Source: Chloroflexota bacterium
Lineage (GTDB): Bacteria > Chloroflexota > Dehalococcoidia > UBA2979
Length of the DNA stretch: 12,565 bases
Reading direction: 5' to 3'
Assembly: GCA_947446155.1 (NCBI GenBank)
Contig: CANFFZ010000053.1
Span: 1-12,565 of the forward strand
This document shows, piece after piece, positions 1 to 6,536 of this stretch. How positions within the stretch are numbered: position 1 is the first letter of the stretch; each line of letters begins with the position of its first letter. Position numbers and translations under genes: made by a program. The notes under the pieces were generated by a model, which saw only the letters and a program-made list of their open reading frames with translations, searched no databases and had not been told where the DNA came from.

Positions 1-319
1 CCTTCGGCACCTCGAGCGAGGTGCCCGGCACCAGCCGCTCGATCGATTGCAGGGGCACAATCTGTCGGATCCCCGCCCACGCGATCACGAGCCCGTTCCG
101 GTCGACGGTATAGCGAAGGGAAGCGAGCGCCAGCGTCCAGTAGCCGAACAGCGTGGCGAGCGTCGCCGCTCCACCTGCGCCAAGCCACGCCCCCACCGTT
201 GCGAGGTCGGTGTCACGCCCGCGCGCGAAGACGACGAGCAGCGAGGCGACAGCGAGCGCCCATGCGACAAGCACGCCGCCCATCATCAGGCCCAGCGTCC
301 GGGGTGGCTGGTAGTGCAA
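1..319 (-). CDS. Membrane-anchored bacterial PH-domain protein, partial (C-terminus off the left edge)
   Basis: Reading the minus strand from about 319 to the window edge gives an open frame of 106 codons. It begins LHYQPPRTLGLMM, continues through two hydrophobic stretches (about residues 10-28 and 36-56), and then shows a pattern typical of bacterial pleckstrin-homology domains (YTVDRNGLVIAWAG, then IRQIVPLQSIERLVPG), where a beta-sheet pair follows two membrane helices. An in-frame TGA at 347-349 limits the N-terminus. I chose the TTG at 317-319 because a GGAGG lies just upstream, although the spacing of four bases is short; the ATG at 284-286 is the alternative but has no ribosome site and would cut into the first helix. 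These proteins sit in the cytoplasmic membrane and their biochemical role is mostly unknown. The gene lies 107 bases after ilvE on the same strand, with a GC hairpin between them, so it may be separately transcribed. The C-terminal half is not visible. Confidence 0.62.
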   Translation of the reverse strand, partial: MHYQPPRTLGLMMGGVLVAWALAVASLLVVFARGRDTDLATVGAWLGAGGAATLATLFGYWTLALASLRYTVDRNGLVIAWAGIRQIVPLQSIERLVPGTSLEVPK

Positions 320-373
320 CAGACCTCCCGCGCGGCTCGCCGGGGATCACGGGCGCCGCACCTTCGAGTCTAC

Positions 374-395
374 CCGCCCGACTGGCTACGGGCGG
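374..395 (-). terminator. GC-rich stem-loop after ilvE, possible terminator
   Basis: CCGCCCG at 374-380 and CGGGCGG at 389-395 form a perfect 7-bp stem with an 8-base loop. On the minus strand it begins about 30 bases after the ilvE stop codon and lies before the PH-domain gene. There is no T-run after it, so it would be a U-less terminator or a 3'-end stabilising hairpin rather than a classical intrinsic terminator. Confidence 0.4.
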
Positions 396-426
396 CAGAC
401 CTCGATGGTCGCGAATTCGGCGCAGG

Positions 427-1365
427 CTAAGCGCGGACGCCGGCGCGGGCGTACACGGGCGTGAGCCAGGACGTGTATGCGGGCTGGCGACCGGTGATGC
501 TGCTGAAGTACAGCGACTGCAGCCGCTTCGAGATGGGGCCGGGCTTGCCGTCGCGGACGGGCACGCGGTCAACCTCGACCACCGGGGTGAGGTGGGCGGC
601 CGTGCCGGTCATGAACACCTCGTCCGCGATGTACAACTCGGAGCGGTCGATCGAGCGGCGCTCGACGGAGAGCCCCATCTCCTTCGCGGCCAGTTCGAGC
701 GCGGTCTCGAGCGTGATGCCTTCGAGGATGTTGTCGCTCGGCGCAGGCGTGATCAATTTGCCGTTGCGGATCATCACGATGTTCTCGCCTGAGCCCTCGG
801 AGACATGGCCGTCCTGGTTGAGCATGATCGCCTCGTCGAAGCCGTTCAGTTGGGCCTCGCTCTTGGCCATCGCGTTGTTCACGTACAGGCCGTTCACCTT
901 CGCCCGCGCGGGGATCTCGGTGTCGTCCACCCGCCGCCAGGACGAGGTCGCGCAGCGCGCACCCTGGTCCGGGTCGAGGTAGGAGCCGAACGGTGTGACG
1001 TAGACGAGGAAGTCCCACTCGAGGTTGTGCATCCGCACGCCCACGATTTCGGAGGACATGTAGATCATCGGGCGGACGTAAACGTCCTCCTTGAAACCGG
1101 ACTTCTCCACGACCTGCTGAATGATGTTGGCGGTTTCCTCGTCGTTGAAGCGCAGCCCCATCCGCATGATCTTGGCGCTCTGGCGGATGCGCTTGACGTG
1201 GTCTTCCACGCGGAACAGGTACAACTCGTTCTGTTCGGCGTTCCAGTTGCCGCGGACACCCTCGAATACCGCCGTCCCATAGTTGAAGGCGTGCGTCATC
1301 ACGTTGATATTCGCCTGCTCCAGCGGGACGATTTGTCCCCGGAAGAACGCCATGGGTGTGGCCAT
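427..1365 (-). CDS. ilvE: Branched-chain amino acid aminotransferase
   Basis: 312-residue PLP enzyme of fold type IV that interconverts branched-chain 2-oxo acids and Leu/Ile/Val using glutamate, the last step of branched-chain amino acid synthesis; cytosolic. The family landmarks are present in order: the N-terminal HAFNYGTAVFEGVRG block (25-39), the PLP lysine K156 in ARAKVNGLY, the SEGSGENI block with E190 (binds the PLP pyridine nitrogen in E. coli IlvE), LEGIT at 214-218 (phosphate binding), and the ADEVFMTGTAAHLTPV block near residue 250. Length matches E. coli IlvE (about 309). The ATG at 1365 has AAGGAG seven bases upstream; a second in-frame ATG four codons later has no such site. 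It is divergent from the metallo-hydrolase, with a 215-base gap holding a candidate promoter. D-amino-acid transaminase or aminodeoxychorismate lyase are less likely given the close match to IlvE motifs at both ends. Confidence 0.95.
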   Translation of the reverse strand: MATPMAFFRGQIVPLEQANINVMTHAFNYGTAVFEGVRGNWNAEQNELYLFRVEDHVKRIRQSAKIMRMGLRFNDEETANIIQQVVEKSGFKEDVYVRPMIYMSSEIVGVRMHNLEWDFLVYVTPFGSYLDPDQGARCATSSWRRVDDTEIPARAKVNGLYVNNAMAKSEAQLNGFDEAIMLNQDGHVSEGSGENIVMIRNGKLITPAPSDNILEGITLETALELAAKEMGLSVERRSIDRSELYIADEVFMTGTAAHLTPVVEVDRVPVRDGKPGPISKRLQSLYFSSITGRQPAYTSWLTPVYARAGVRA

Positions 1366-1413
1366 CGAGTGGCTCCTTCGGCTCGCCGGCCCGCGAAGGG
1401 GCTACGGCGGTGG

Positions 1414-1446
1414 CGGGGCCAGAACCGTGTCCGGCCCCGAGAGGGG
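1414..1446 (-). promoter_or_regulatory. Two mutually exclusive hairpins in the ilvE 5' region
   Basis: CGGGGCC (1414-1420) and GGCCCCG (1433-1439) form a perfect 7-bp stem with a 12-base loop. The CCCC at 1435-1438 can instead pair with GGGG at 1443-1446 around a GAGA tetraloop. The two pairings share bases, so only one can form at a time. The element lies about 50-80 bases upstream of the ilvE start. In a G+C-rich spacer such pairings can arise by chance. I see no leader peptide rich in Leu/Ile/Val codons and no clear T-box. Confidence 0.25.
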
Positions 1447-1448
1447 CG

Positions 1449-1477
1449 AGGATACGGAGCGCGGCTGGCCCCGGCAA
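1449..1477 (-). promoter_or_regulatory. Candidate sigma70-type promoter for ilvE
   Basis: On the minus strand TTGCCG (1477-1472) and TATCCT (1454-1449) are separated by exactly 17 bases. Each hexamer matches the consensus (TTGACA, TATAAT) at four of six positions. The predicted start of transcription is near 1442, giving a leader of roughly 75-80 bases before the ilvE ATG. Confidence 0.38.
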
Positions 1478-1580
1478 GGCACAGCGCCACCTCCAGATGG
1501 CGGTACAGCCGAGGAAGAGCGAGCCGCCCTACGCGCCTATCCTGCGTGGGAGTCCTCAATGGGATGAGCGGAGGGGCGCA

Positions 1581-2459
1581 ATGACCATCCCCAGCGGCGC
1601 GCGGTATCAGGTCGGCAGCGTCGAGTTTGCCGTGGTGAACGACGGGGACTACTTCTACGACGCCGGGGCGGTCTTCGGCGTCGTGCCGCGGATCATGTGG
1701 GAGCGGCAGATCGAGGGGCTGGACCGCCAGCACCGGCTCACACTCGGCATCAACTGCCTGCTCCTCCGCTCGCGAGGCAAGACGATCCTGATCGAGACCG
1801 GCGTCGGCGGGAAGCCCGGTGACCGTGACTCCTCGTCCCCCGCCTCCGAGGGCACCCTGCTCACCTCGCTCGCCGCGATCGGCGTCCAGCCCGCCGACAT
1901 CGATGTCGTCGTGAACACTCACCTGCACGCCGACCACTGTGGCTGGAACACCTCGGCGGACGCCGCCGGCGTGCTCACCCCCACGTTCCCGAACGCCAGC
2001 TATGTGATGAGCGCCACCGAATGGCGCGATGCCACCCACCCGAACGAGCGCACGCGCGCCACCTACCTCGGGCGCAACCTCGATCCGATCGCCGACCGCC
2101 TCGACCTGATCGAGGGCGAGCGCGCCATCACCGACGAGGTGATCTTCGTGCCGGTGCCCGGTCACACGGAGGGCCACAGTACGGTTGTGATCCGCAGCGG
2201 CCAGGAATGGGCGGTCTACGTCGGCGACATGGCGCAGCACCGCGTCCAGCTGGAGCGCACCCCCTGGGTCTCCGGCCTGGACACCCTCCCGCTCGTCTCA
2301 CTGGAGACGAAGAAGCGCCTGATGGACGAGTGCATCGAGGCGGGCGCGCTCATCGCCTTCTGCCACGGCGCCTACCCCGGAGTCGGTCGGATGACCCGCA
2401 CCGCCGAGGGGCACCGCAAATGGGTGGACGTCGAGCCGCTCGAGCATGGGCACGCCTAG
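1581..2459 (+). CDS. Metallo-beta-lactamase-fold hydrolase (lactonase-like)
   Basis: 292-residue MBL-fold protein, probably a cytosolic dinuclear zinc hydrolase. All metal-ligand positions are visible: H114, H116, D118 and H119 in THLHADHCGW, H195 in GHTEGH, D216 in VGDMAQH and H262 in FCHGAYPG. The layout and length resemble the AHL-lactonase (AiiA)-like branch of the superfamily, but the natural substrate cannot be read from the sequence; ester, lactone or thioester hydrolysis are all possible. The ATG at 1581 is preceded by GGAGG about seven bases upstream. The frame stays open further 5' to 1356 but that part is unconstrained spacer. A TATCCT at 1538-1543 could be a -10 element, without a convincing -35. 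The stop codon TAG overlaps the GTG start of the GcvT-like gene by one base, so the two are probably translationally coupled and act on the same substrate. Confidence 0.88.
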   Translation: MTIPSGARYQVGSVEFAVVNDGDYFYDAGAVFGVVPRIMWERQIEGLDRQHRLTLGINCLLLRSRGKTILIETGVGGKPGDRDSSSPASEGTLLTSLAAIGVQPADIDVVVNTHLHADHCGWNTSADAAGVLTPTFPNASYVMSATEWRDATHPNERTRATYLGRNLDPIADRLDLIEGERAITDEVIFVPVPGHTEGHSTVVIRSGQEWAVYVGDMAQHRVQLERTPWVSGLDTLPLVSLETKKRLMDECIEAGALIAFCHGAYPGVGRMTRTAEGHRKWVDVEPLEHGHA

Positions 2460-3691
2460 TGACCTCGTTCATTGACCCGGACGATCTGCTGCCCGTCATC
2501 TCGAAGGCCGACCTCGCGCGGCCGCATGTGCATGCCGACGAGTCCGAGATCGCGGAGGACGGGCATATCCACACCTCAGGGCTGACGGGGGAGCGGACGA
2601 ACGTCCTGCCGCTCGCCCACCTGCACATGAAGGCGGACTGGCACCCCGCACCCGTCCACGGCTGGACGCTCCCCCTCTGGTACGGCGGCACCTACGACGA
2701 GCAGCAGTCTGCGCGCGAGTCCGCCGTTATCTGGGACCGCTCCCACGTCGGCCGGTACTACGTCACCGGTGATGGGGCAGCCGAGGTGCTCTCGCGTGTC
2801 TTCGCGACCGACGCTCGACGCGTGCCCGTGGGCGCCATCGCGCGCCTCGTCGGCTGCCACGAGGACGGCACGGTGCTGGACATCGCCACCGCGTGCCACC
2901 TCGATGCCGGCCGCTGGTTCATCATGAGCGGCCCCCGCGCCCAGGTGCGCCTGCGCGAGGCGATCGCTGCCGCCGTGCGTCCTGGCGAGGATGTGCAGGT
3001 GCGCGACCGTATGGCGGAGTCCGTACTGCTCGCCGTTGCCGGGCCGAAGGCTGCGAGCCTCCTCGAACAGGTCGTCGGCAACATCCCCAACGCCGTCCCG
3101 CTCGGCGAGGCGCACGAGGTACTCCTTGGCGGCTGGCGCGCGCTCGTCGCGCACACCTCGGAGGTCGGCGAGGAGACCTACTGGGTCCTCGTCGCACCCG
3201 AGGTCGGTGAGCATGTCTGGGAGAACGCCGTCTCAGTGGGCATCGCCCCCGCCGGCCTCGCTGCCTGGGACACGATGCGCATCGAGGCCGGAGTGATCGA
3301 GGCGCCCGGTGAGACACCGCTCCCCGCCACCCCGTACCACGCCGGCCTCGGAGACCTCGTCGACCTAGAAGACGCCGAGGGCCCGCGCGTCTTCCCCGGC
3401 GCCGCGGCGCTGCGCACAATCCACGCCGCCGGCGTCGAACGCGTGCTGTCTGGCCTGCGGATGGACGGCCCCCGCCTCGCGAAGCGCGGATCGAGGATCA
3501 GCGGCGCAGCGGGCGACCTCGGCGCGTGCGTCGCAGCGGTGTTCTCGCCCGCCCTCGGCACCGGCATCGCCCTCGCCTACCTGCCCCCTGACCTCCTCCG
3601 CGTCATCGTGGACACCGACGGCACCCCGCAGCCCGCCGACGTCGTTGCGCTGCCCTTCGTGCACGGGCCTCGAAGGGCAGCAGCTCGATAG
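2459..3691 (+). CDS. GcvT-like aminomethyltransferase / demethylase family protein
   Basis: 410-residue protein of the glycine-cleavage T-protein (GcvT/YgfZ/DmdA) superfamily, whose members move a one-carbon unit to tetrahydrofolate or only bind folate. The GcvT core starts after an N-terminal extension of about 75 residues: YGGTYDEQQSARESAVIWDRSH (76-96; compare the DVSH region of GcvT), then GDGAAEVLSRVF, then HEDGTVLDIAT with D141 where true GcvT has an aspartate pair (the catalytic Asp region), and the C-terminal barrel domain (SRISGAAGDLGACVAAVFSPALGTGIALAYL). The GTG start at 2459 overlaps the stop codon of the upstream hydrolase; there is no clear Shine-Dalgarno, consistent with coupling. 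There is no gcvH or gcvP nearby, so a role in the glycine cleavage complex is unlikely; demethylation or C1 transfer from a small N-, S- or O-methyl substrate is a more reasonable guess, but this is inference. Confidence 0.85.
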   Translation: MTSFIDPDDLLPVISKADLARPHVHADESEIAEDGHIHTSGLTGERTNVLPLAHLHMKADWHPAPVHGWTLPLWYGGTYDEQQSARESAVIWDRSHVGRYYVTGDGAAEVLSRVFATDARRVPVGAIARLVGCHEDGTVLDIATACHLDAGRWFIMSGPRAQVRLREAIAAAVRPGEDVQVRDRMAESVLLAVAGPKAASLLEQVVGNIPNAVPLGEAHEVLLGGWRALVAHTSEVGEETYWVLVAPEVGEHVWENAVSVGIAPAGLAAWDTMRIEAGVIEAPGETPLPATPYHAGLGDLVDLEDAEGPRVFPGAAALRTIHAAGVERVLSGLRMDGPRLAKRGSRISGAAGDLGACVAAVFSPALGTGIALAYLPPDLLRVIVDTDGTPQPADVVALPFVHGPRRAAAR

Positions 3692-3738
3692 GCATTGCGC
3701 TGCGCGCTCGGTAGCGAAGTCGTCTAGCTGGGAGCCGG

Positions 3739-4719
3739 ATGGTGCCAGCCCGTAGGTCCGTGGCATTTGGTATCGCCTGCGCTGTCGCGATCCTCTTTGA
3801 CTTCTTCGCGACGACTTCTGCCCAGACTCCCCCCGCCACCTCGACTGCTGGCACGTTCTCGGGCGGCGCGATCGCGCCAAGTGGTCTGTCAATTGTGGCG
3901 TTCACCGGAACGACCGTTCAGCTAAATACCGCTGGAATAGGTGCGAAGGCCGTATCAGTCGCCGCCACCGCGGGTGGCAAGATGCTGACGTTTGTGGTCG
4001 GCGCCCCGGACTTCGTGAATATAGAGTTCAACTCGGCATTTGTGGGTGGCATGAAGGGCGCATTGGTCGTTGTGAAGACCGAAGGAGGTGGGGTCGTTGC
4101 GACTCCCGTCCCTCCCGTCGCGTCGCCAAACCCTCGTGCGAAGGTCCCGCACGAGTTCATCGGGAACGCCGCAGTGATCCTGAAGTACCCCTCTGCCTAC
4201 GACGTGCACACACCGCGAGATGACTTGAAGTCACCCGTCCGGTCGCAGTTACCTCCCGGCATCAAGCCAGAGATTGCCGATCCGATATTGCTGGCGTCAC
4301 AGCCCGGGGGCTTCTTAACGGAGCAAGTCCTAAGCGACCTGCAGGGTGTGGTGCTGACGGACTATGACTTTGCGCTCCTCATCCCGCTGCGCCAATTGCC
4401 GGGCCAAACAAACTCCGGGGGGCATACGGGCTCGCAGCACGAAACATCGGCCTTGAGAATCACTTGTTGCGACCCCCGGCCGTCGGCTGGCCGCGACTTC
4501 GAGGGGCTCCGAATCTCAACACCGGGACTCGGTACGGATGGGCCTGCGGTACGGCCCCAGACCGGACGAGCGTCGGGTACGTCGGGGCGTTATCGGAGGC
4601 CGAGTGTGCCGCCCTCACTGCCACGCACGAGATTGGGCATTACTGGGGCGCTTACTGGTCGTCTGCCGAGACCTCTTCTAGGTGGCACCCCGGTCTCCCG
4701 GTCGCGCAGTTGGCCGTAA
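3739..4719 (+). CDS. Secreted protease-like protein, N-terminal part of a frameshifted gene
   Basis: The ATG at 3739 is preceded by GGGAG four bases upstream. The product has a signal peptide: MVPARRSVAFG, a hydrophobic core, and a likely cleavage after TTSA before QTPP. Then comes a domain of about 75 residues containing SGLSIVAFTGTTVQL and VVGAPDFVNIEF, which resembles a repeat domain I associate with secreted proteins of Chloroflexota (pattern SG..xVxWxGG ... GAPxFVNxxF); this family memory is not checked. A Pro-rich linker follows, then DYDFALLIPLRQLPGQTN (about 209-226). After residue 228 the reading becomes Arg/Pro/Ser-rich and unlike protein, whereas the next frame carries a protease-like sequence. 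The true product therefore ends its N-terminal half at the G run at 4417-4422; residues 229-326 are out-of-frame translation. Codon use is more A/T-rich than in neighbours. It starts 47 bases after the GcvT-like gene. Confidence 0.62.
   Translation: MVPARRSVAFGIACAVAILFDFFATTSAQTPPATSTAGTFSGGAIAPSGLSIVAFTGTTVQLNTAGIGAKAVSVAATAGGKMLTFVVGAPDFVNIEFNSAFVGGMKGALVVVKTEGGGVVATPVPPVASPNPRAKVPHEFIGNAAVILKYPSAYDVHTPRDDLKSPVRSQLPPGIKPEIADPILLASQPGGFLTEQVLSDLQGVVLTDYDFALLIPLRQLPGQTNSGGHTGSQHETSALRITCCDPRPSAGRDFEGLRISTPGLGTDGPAVRPQTGRASGTSGRYRRPSVPPSLPRTRLGITGALTGRLPRPLLGGTPVSRSRSWP
4417..4422 (+). other. Run of six G at the frameshift point of the protease gene
   Basis: Upstream codons are in the frame of 3739 (AAC TCC GGG GGG), while the protease-like sequence downstream (GCA TAC GGG CTC GCA GCA, read AYGLAA) is in the -1 frame. 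One added G in this run joins both halves into a single continuous protein of about 502 residues. This fits a one-base deletion, a homopolymer sequencing or assembly error, or slippage-dependent expression. Confidence 0.6.
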
Positions 4720-5246
4720 CGAAATCCGGTGGAGGGTATTGGACCCTGCTCTGGGAAGGGAGTCGCCCCGGCCCCGCTCCTCGCGTTCCCGGCATCCTGG
4801 GGAACGGCGCGGCGACTGGTTCGCTCTTTAACGCGTTCGACCTTTACGCGATGGGTCTGGTGGGGTACGCAGCGACCGCGCCTTCGGTCTATCGGCTTTG
4901 CTACAACACGAATCCAGTTCGACAAGCGGAGGGGATCTGCCTGCTGCCTGGTGAGACCTACCACGAAACGCAGACGACAACCGAGGTGAGGTTGGACGAC
5001 CTGATTCGGGAACTCTCCACGCGTGGCCCCGCCTACTTTGAGGGTGACGGACGCCGCATCCCAGATATCGATCCCAGCGTGAAGAATCTCCGCACGCTTG
5101 TAGTAGTCATCAAAGGGGACGACGAGACACTCACGGACACCGACCGCCGGTTCTTGACGGAGTTTGCGACGGAATTACCGAGAGTCTGGAACCAGTCGAC
5201 GAGGGGGCTCTCCACGATGGTGGTGAGCGCTGATCCGGCTCGCTGA
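4464..5246 (+). CDS. Zinc metalloprotease-like catalytic part (HEIGH) of the frameshifted gene
   Basis: This frame is open back to before 4390, but the only start-like codon here is a TTG at 4464 with no ribosome site, so it is most likely the C-terminal half of the gene that begins at 3739. It carries an HExxH zincin motif, HEIGHYWG (residues 55-62 counted from 4464): two zinc-binding His and the catalytic Glu. The metzincin third His at HExxHxxGxxH is absent (Trp there), so it is not a standard metzincin; the third ligand is not obvious. Further on, FNAFDLYAMGLVG (about 123-135) matches a motif that I recall following HExxH in secreted bacterial proteins of unknown peptidase family. The end (TGA 5244-5246) is nine bases from the convergent VOC stop. 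If intact, the full product would be an exported protease of about 502 residues; as sequenced, it is either a pseudogene or an artefact. Confidence 0.6.
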   Translation: MLRPPAVGWPRLRGAPNLNTGTRYGWACGTAPDRTSVGYVGALSEAECAALTATHEIGHYWGAYWSSAETSSRWHPGLPVAQLAVTKSGGGYWTLLWEGSRPGPAPRVPGILGNGAATGSLFNAFDLYAMGLVGYAATAPSVYRLCYNTNPVRQAEGICLLPGETYHETQTTTEVRLDDLIRELSTRGPAYFEGDGRRIPDIDPSVKNLRTLVVVIKGDDETLTDTDRRFLTEFATELPRVWNQSTRGLSTMVVSADPAR

Positions 5247-5255
5247 TCGCGATCG

Positions 5256-5642
5256 CTACTTCGCCAGCAGAACCTCCGAGGCGAGCGCGAGCAGGTTGCC
5301 CTCGCCGTCCTCGAAGAAGGTCATCCACAGTCCCATCGAGGCGTCCTTGTGGACGATGTGCGCGCCCTCGGGCTCCATCTGCAGGCCGTGGGAGACGAGG
5401 TGGGTGTGGCCCGCGTGGACATCCGCGACACGGAAATACAGCGGCGAACCGGGGTGGTCGAACCTCGGGTTTTCCGGGATGTCCAGCATCAACCGCACGC
5501 CGCCGAGGTCGAAGAAGGCGAGGTTGCCCGCCTGGAACAGGAATGGCAGCCCCAGCACGTCGCGGTAGAACGCGACCGCTCGGTTGATGTCCTTCACGTT
5601 CATCGCGATCTGGAGCAGTCCCTGCGAATCGACGCCATCCAT
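5256..5642 (-). CDS. VOC (glyoxalase/bleomycin-resistance fold) family protein
   Basis: 128-residue single VOC unit made of two beta-alpha-beta-beta-beta modules. Module 1: IAMNVKDINRAVAFYRDVLGLPFLF (about 12-36) and FFDLGGVRLML; module 2: LYFRVADVHAGHTHLVSHG (68-86) and WMTFFEDGEGNLLALAS (106-122). The positions that usually hold the metal-binding His, His and Glu carry Gln11, Pro67 and Ala119, so a metal-dependent glyoxalase or dioxygenase activity is doubtful; non-catalytic binding or a metal-free isomerase or lyase role is possible. Such a WM.FF..GEGN..AL ending is characteristic of a widespread VOC subgroup with no known substrate. The ATG at 5642 has GGAG about seven bases upstream. It follows the SDR gene by 30 bases on the same strand and is probably co-transcribed with it. 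Confidence 0.88.
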   Translation of the reverse strand: MDGVDSQGLLQIAMNVKDINRAVAFYRDVLGLPFLFQAGNLAFFDLGGVRLMLDIPENPRFDHPGSPLYFRVADVHAGHTHLVSHGLQMEPEGAHIVHKDASMGLWMTFFEDGEGNLLALASEVLLAK

Positions 5643-5672
5643 CGATGTCTCCTCTTCTAATTCCGGGTTGTG

Positions 5673-6446
5673 CTAGCGCGCCCTCGTGCCGCCATCCACG
5701 GTGTAGATGCCGCCTGTAATGAACGAGGCGTCCTTCGAGCAGAGGAAGGTGACGAGCGCGGCGACTTCCTCCGGATGGCCAACGCGGCCCATCGGGTAAG
5801 CGTCGCCCATGCGCTTCATCGCGGCCTGTGGGTCGTCCGGGTTCGCGCCGCGCGCGAGATCTTCGCCCATGGCAGTCTCGATGACGGCGGGGCACACGGC
5901 GTTGACGCGGATGTTGCGGGTGCCGAGGGCGAGTGCGGCCGACTTTGTCATCCCGATGACCGCGTGCTTGCTCGCACCGTAGGCGAAGAGCGTGGGGGTG
6001 CCGCCGAGGCCTGCCACCGACGCCGTATTCACGATCGCCCCGCCGCCACGCCGGAGCATCGCTTTGCCGACCTCGCGCATGCCGAGCCAGACGCCCTTCA
6101 CGTTGACCTCGATGACCTGGTCGAACACCTCTTCCGGATAGTCGAACATCGAGGTGACGGGGCCGAGGATGCCCGCGTTGTTGAAGAAGTGGTCGATGCC
6201 GCCCGTGAGCCGCTCCGCCTCCGCGACGTAGGCGCGTACGTCGGTCGCCCTCGTCACGTCGGCATGCACGATGTAGGCGGCGCCCCCCGCACGCTCGACG
6301 GCGACCGCGCTCTCCTCGAGGGCCGTGCCCGGCAGGTCGACGAGCACCACGCGCGCACCGTCTGAGGCGAACCGCACCGCCGTCGCCCGCCCGATGCCGC
6401 CCGCTGCCCCGGTGATCACCGCCGTCTGGTCGTCGAACCGTCCCAT
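5673..6446 (-). CDS. SDR-family NAD-type oxidoreductase
   Basis: 257-residue classical short-chain dehydrogenase/reductase, cytosolic. Motifs seen: TGAAGGIG (12-19, dinucleotide binding), D37 at the end of beta-strand 2 (VVLVD, which favours NAD(H) over NADP(H)), NNAG (89-92), N114, catalytic S143, Y156 and K160 (YGASK), and the C-terminal [12 protein letters not shown] typical of FabG-like members. All catalytic residues are intact, so it should be an active alcohol dehydrogenase or ketoreductase; the substrate is unknown. The ATG at 6446 is preceded by GAGG about six bases upstream; the frame is open further 5' but reads as spacer. First gene of a two-gene operon with the VOC protein, divergent from the YdeI-like pair across a 90-base gap. 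Confidence 0.92.
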   Translation of the reverse strand: MGRFDDQTAVITGAAGGIGRATAVRFASDGARVVLVDLPGTALEESAVAVERAGGAAYIVHADVTRATDVRAYVAEAERLTGGIDHFFNNAGILGPVTSMFDYPEEVFDQVIEVNVKGVWLGMREVGKAMLRRGGGAIVNTASVAGLGGTPTLFAYGASKHAVIGMTKSAALALGTRNIRVNAVCPAVIETAMGEDLARGANPDDPQAAMKRMGDAYPMGRVGHPEEVAALVTFLCSKDASFITGGIYTVDGGTRAR

Positions 6447-6468
6447 CGCCCACCTCGTCTCCGCCCAT

Positions 6469-6485
6469 CCCTCGAGGGCTCGAGC
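6469..6485. promoter_or_regulatory. Two adjacent CTCGAG-centred palindromes in a divergent promoter region
   Basis: CCCTCGAGGG (6469-6478) and GCTCGAGC (6478-6485) are each perfect palindromes, and their CTCGAG cores start eight bases apart. They lie between the divergent SDR and YdeI-like starts, a place where a repressor operator would be expected. No regulator gene is adjacent, and short CG-rich palindromes are common in this DNA, so this is only a candidate. Confidence 0.2.
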
Positions 6486-6502
6486 AGTGTGCCAGAACGG
6501 AC

Positions 6503-6530
6503 TTGCGTTTGCTCGCGGCCTCGATAGGCT
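6503..6530 (+). promoter_or_regulatory. Promoter for the first YdeI-like gene, probably leaderless
   Basis: TTGCGT (6503-6508), 16 bases, then TAGGCT (6525-6530). Exactly six bases separate the -10 hexamer from the ATG at 6537, which would place transcription start at or next to the A of ATG. No Shine-Dalgarno sequence precedes this ATG at a useful distance, which agrees with a leaderless mRNA. Confidence 0.45.
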
Positions 6531-6536
6531 CGATCC

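Noticed and set aside
1485..1502. Inverted repeat CGCCA-N8-TGGCG between ilvE and the hydrolase, considered as an operator
   Set aside because: A five-base arm in G+C-rich DNA is expected by chance, and no regulator gene is nearby.
1356..1580. Upstream extension of the metallo-hydrolase frame
   Set aside because: The frame is open, but the residues are low-complexity spacer translation, it would overlap the ilvE start, and GGAGG stands in front of the ATG at 1581.
461..1584. Long plus-strand frames opposite ilvE
   Set aside because: They mirror the ilvE coding frame, have skewed composition and no ribosome site, and ilvE has full family motifs.
4423..4719. Residues 229-326 of the frame that begins at 3739 as a real C-terminal domain
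   Set aside because: Arg/Pro/Ser/Gly-rich, without secondary-structure pattern, while the overlapping frame encodes the HEIGH catalytic region; this is out-of-frame reading after the G run.
5245..5254. Perfect palindrome GATCGCGATC between convergent stop codons, considered as a terminator
   Set aside because: With no loop and no T-run, it cannot form a usable hairpin; probably chance.
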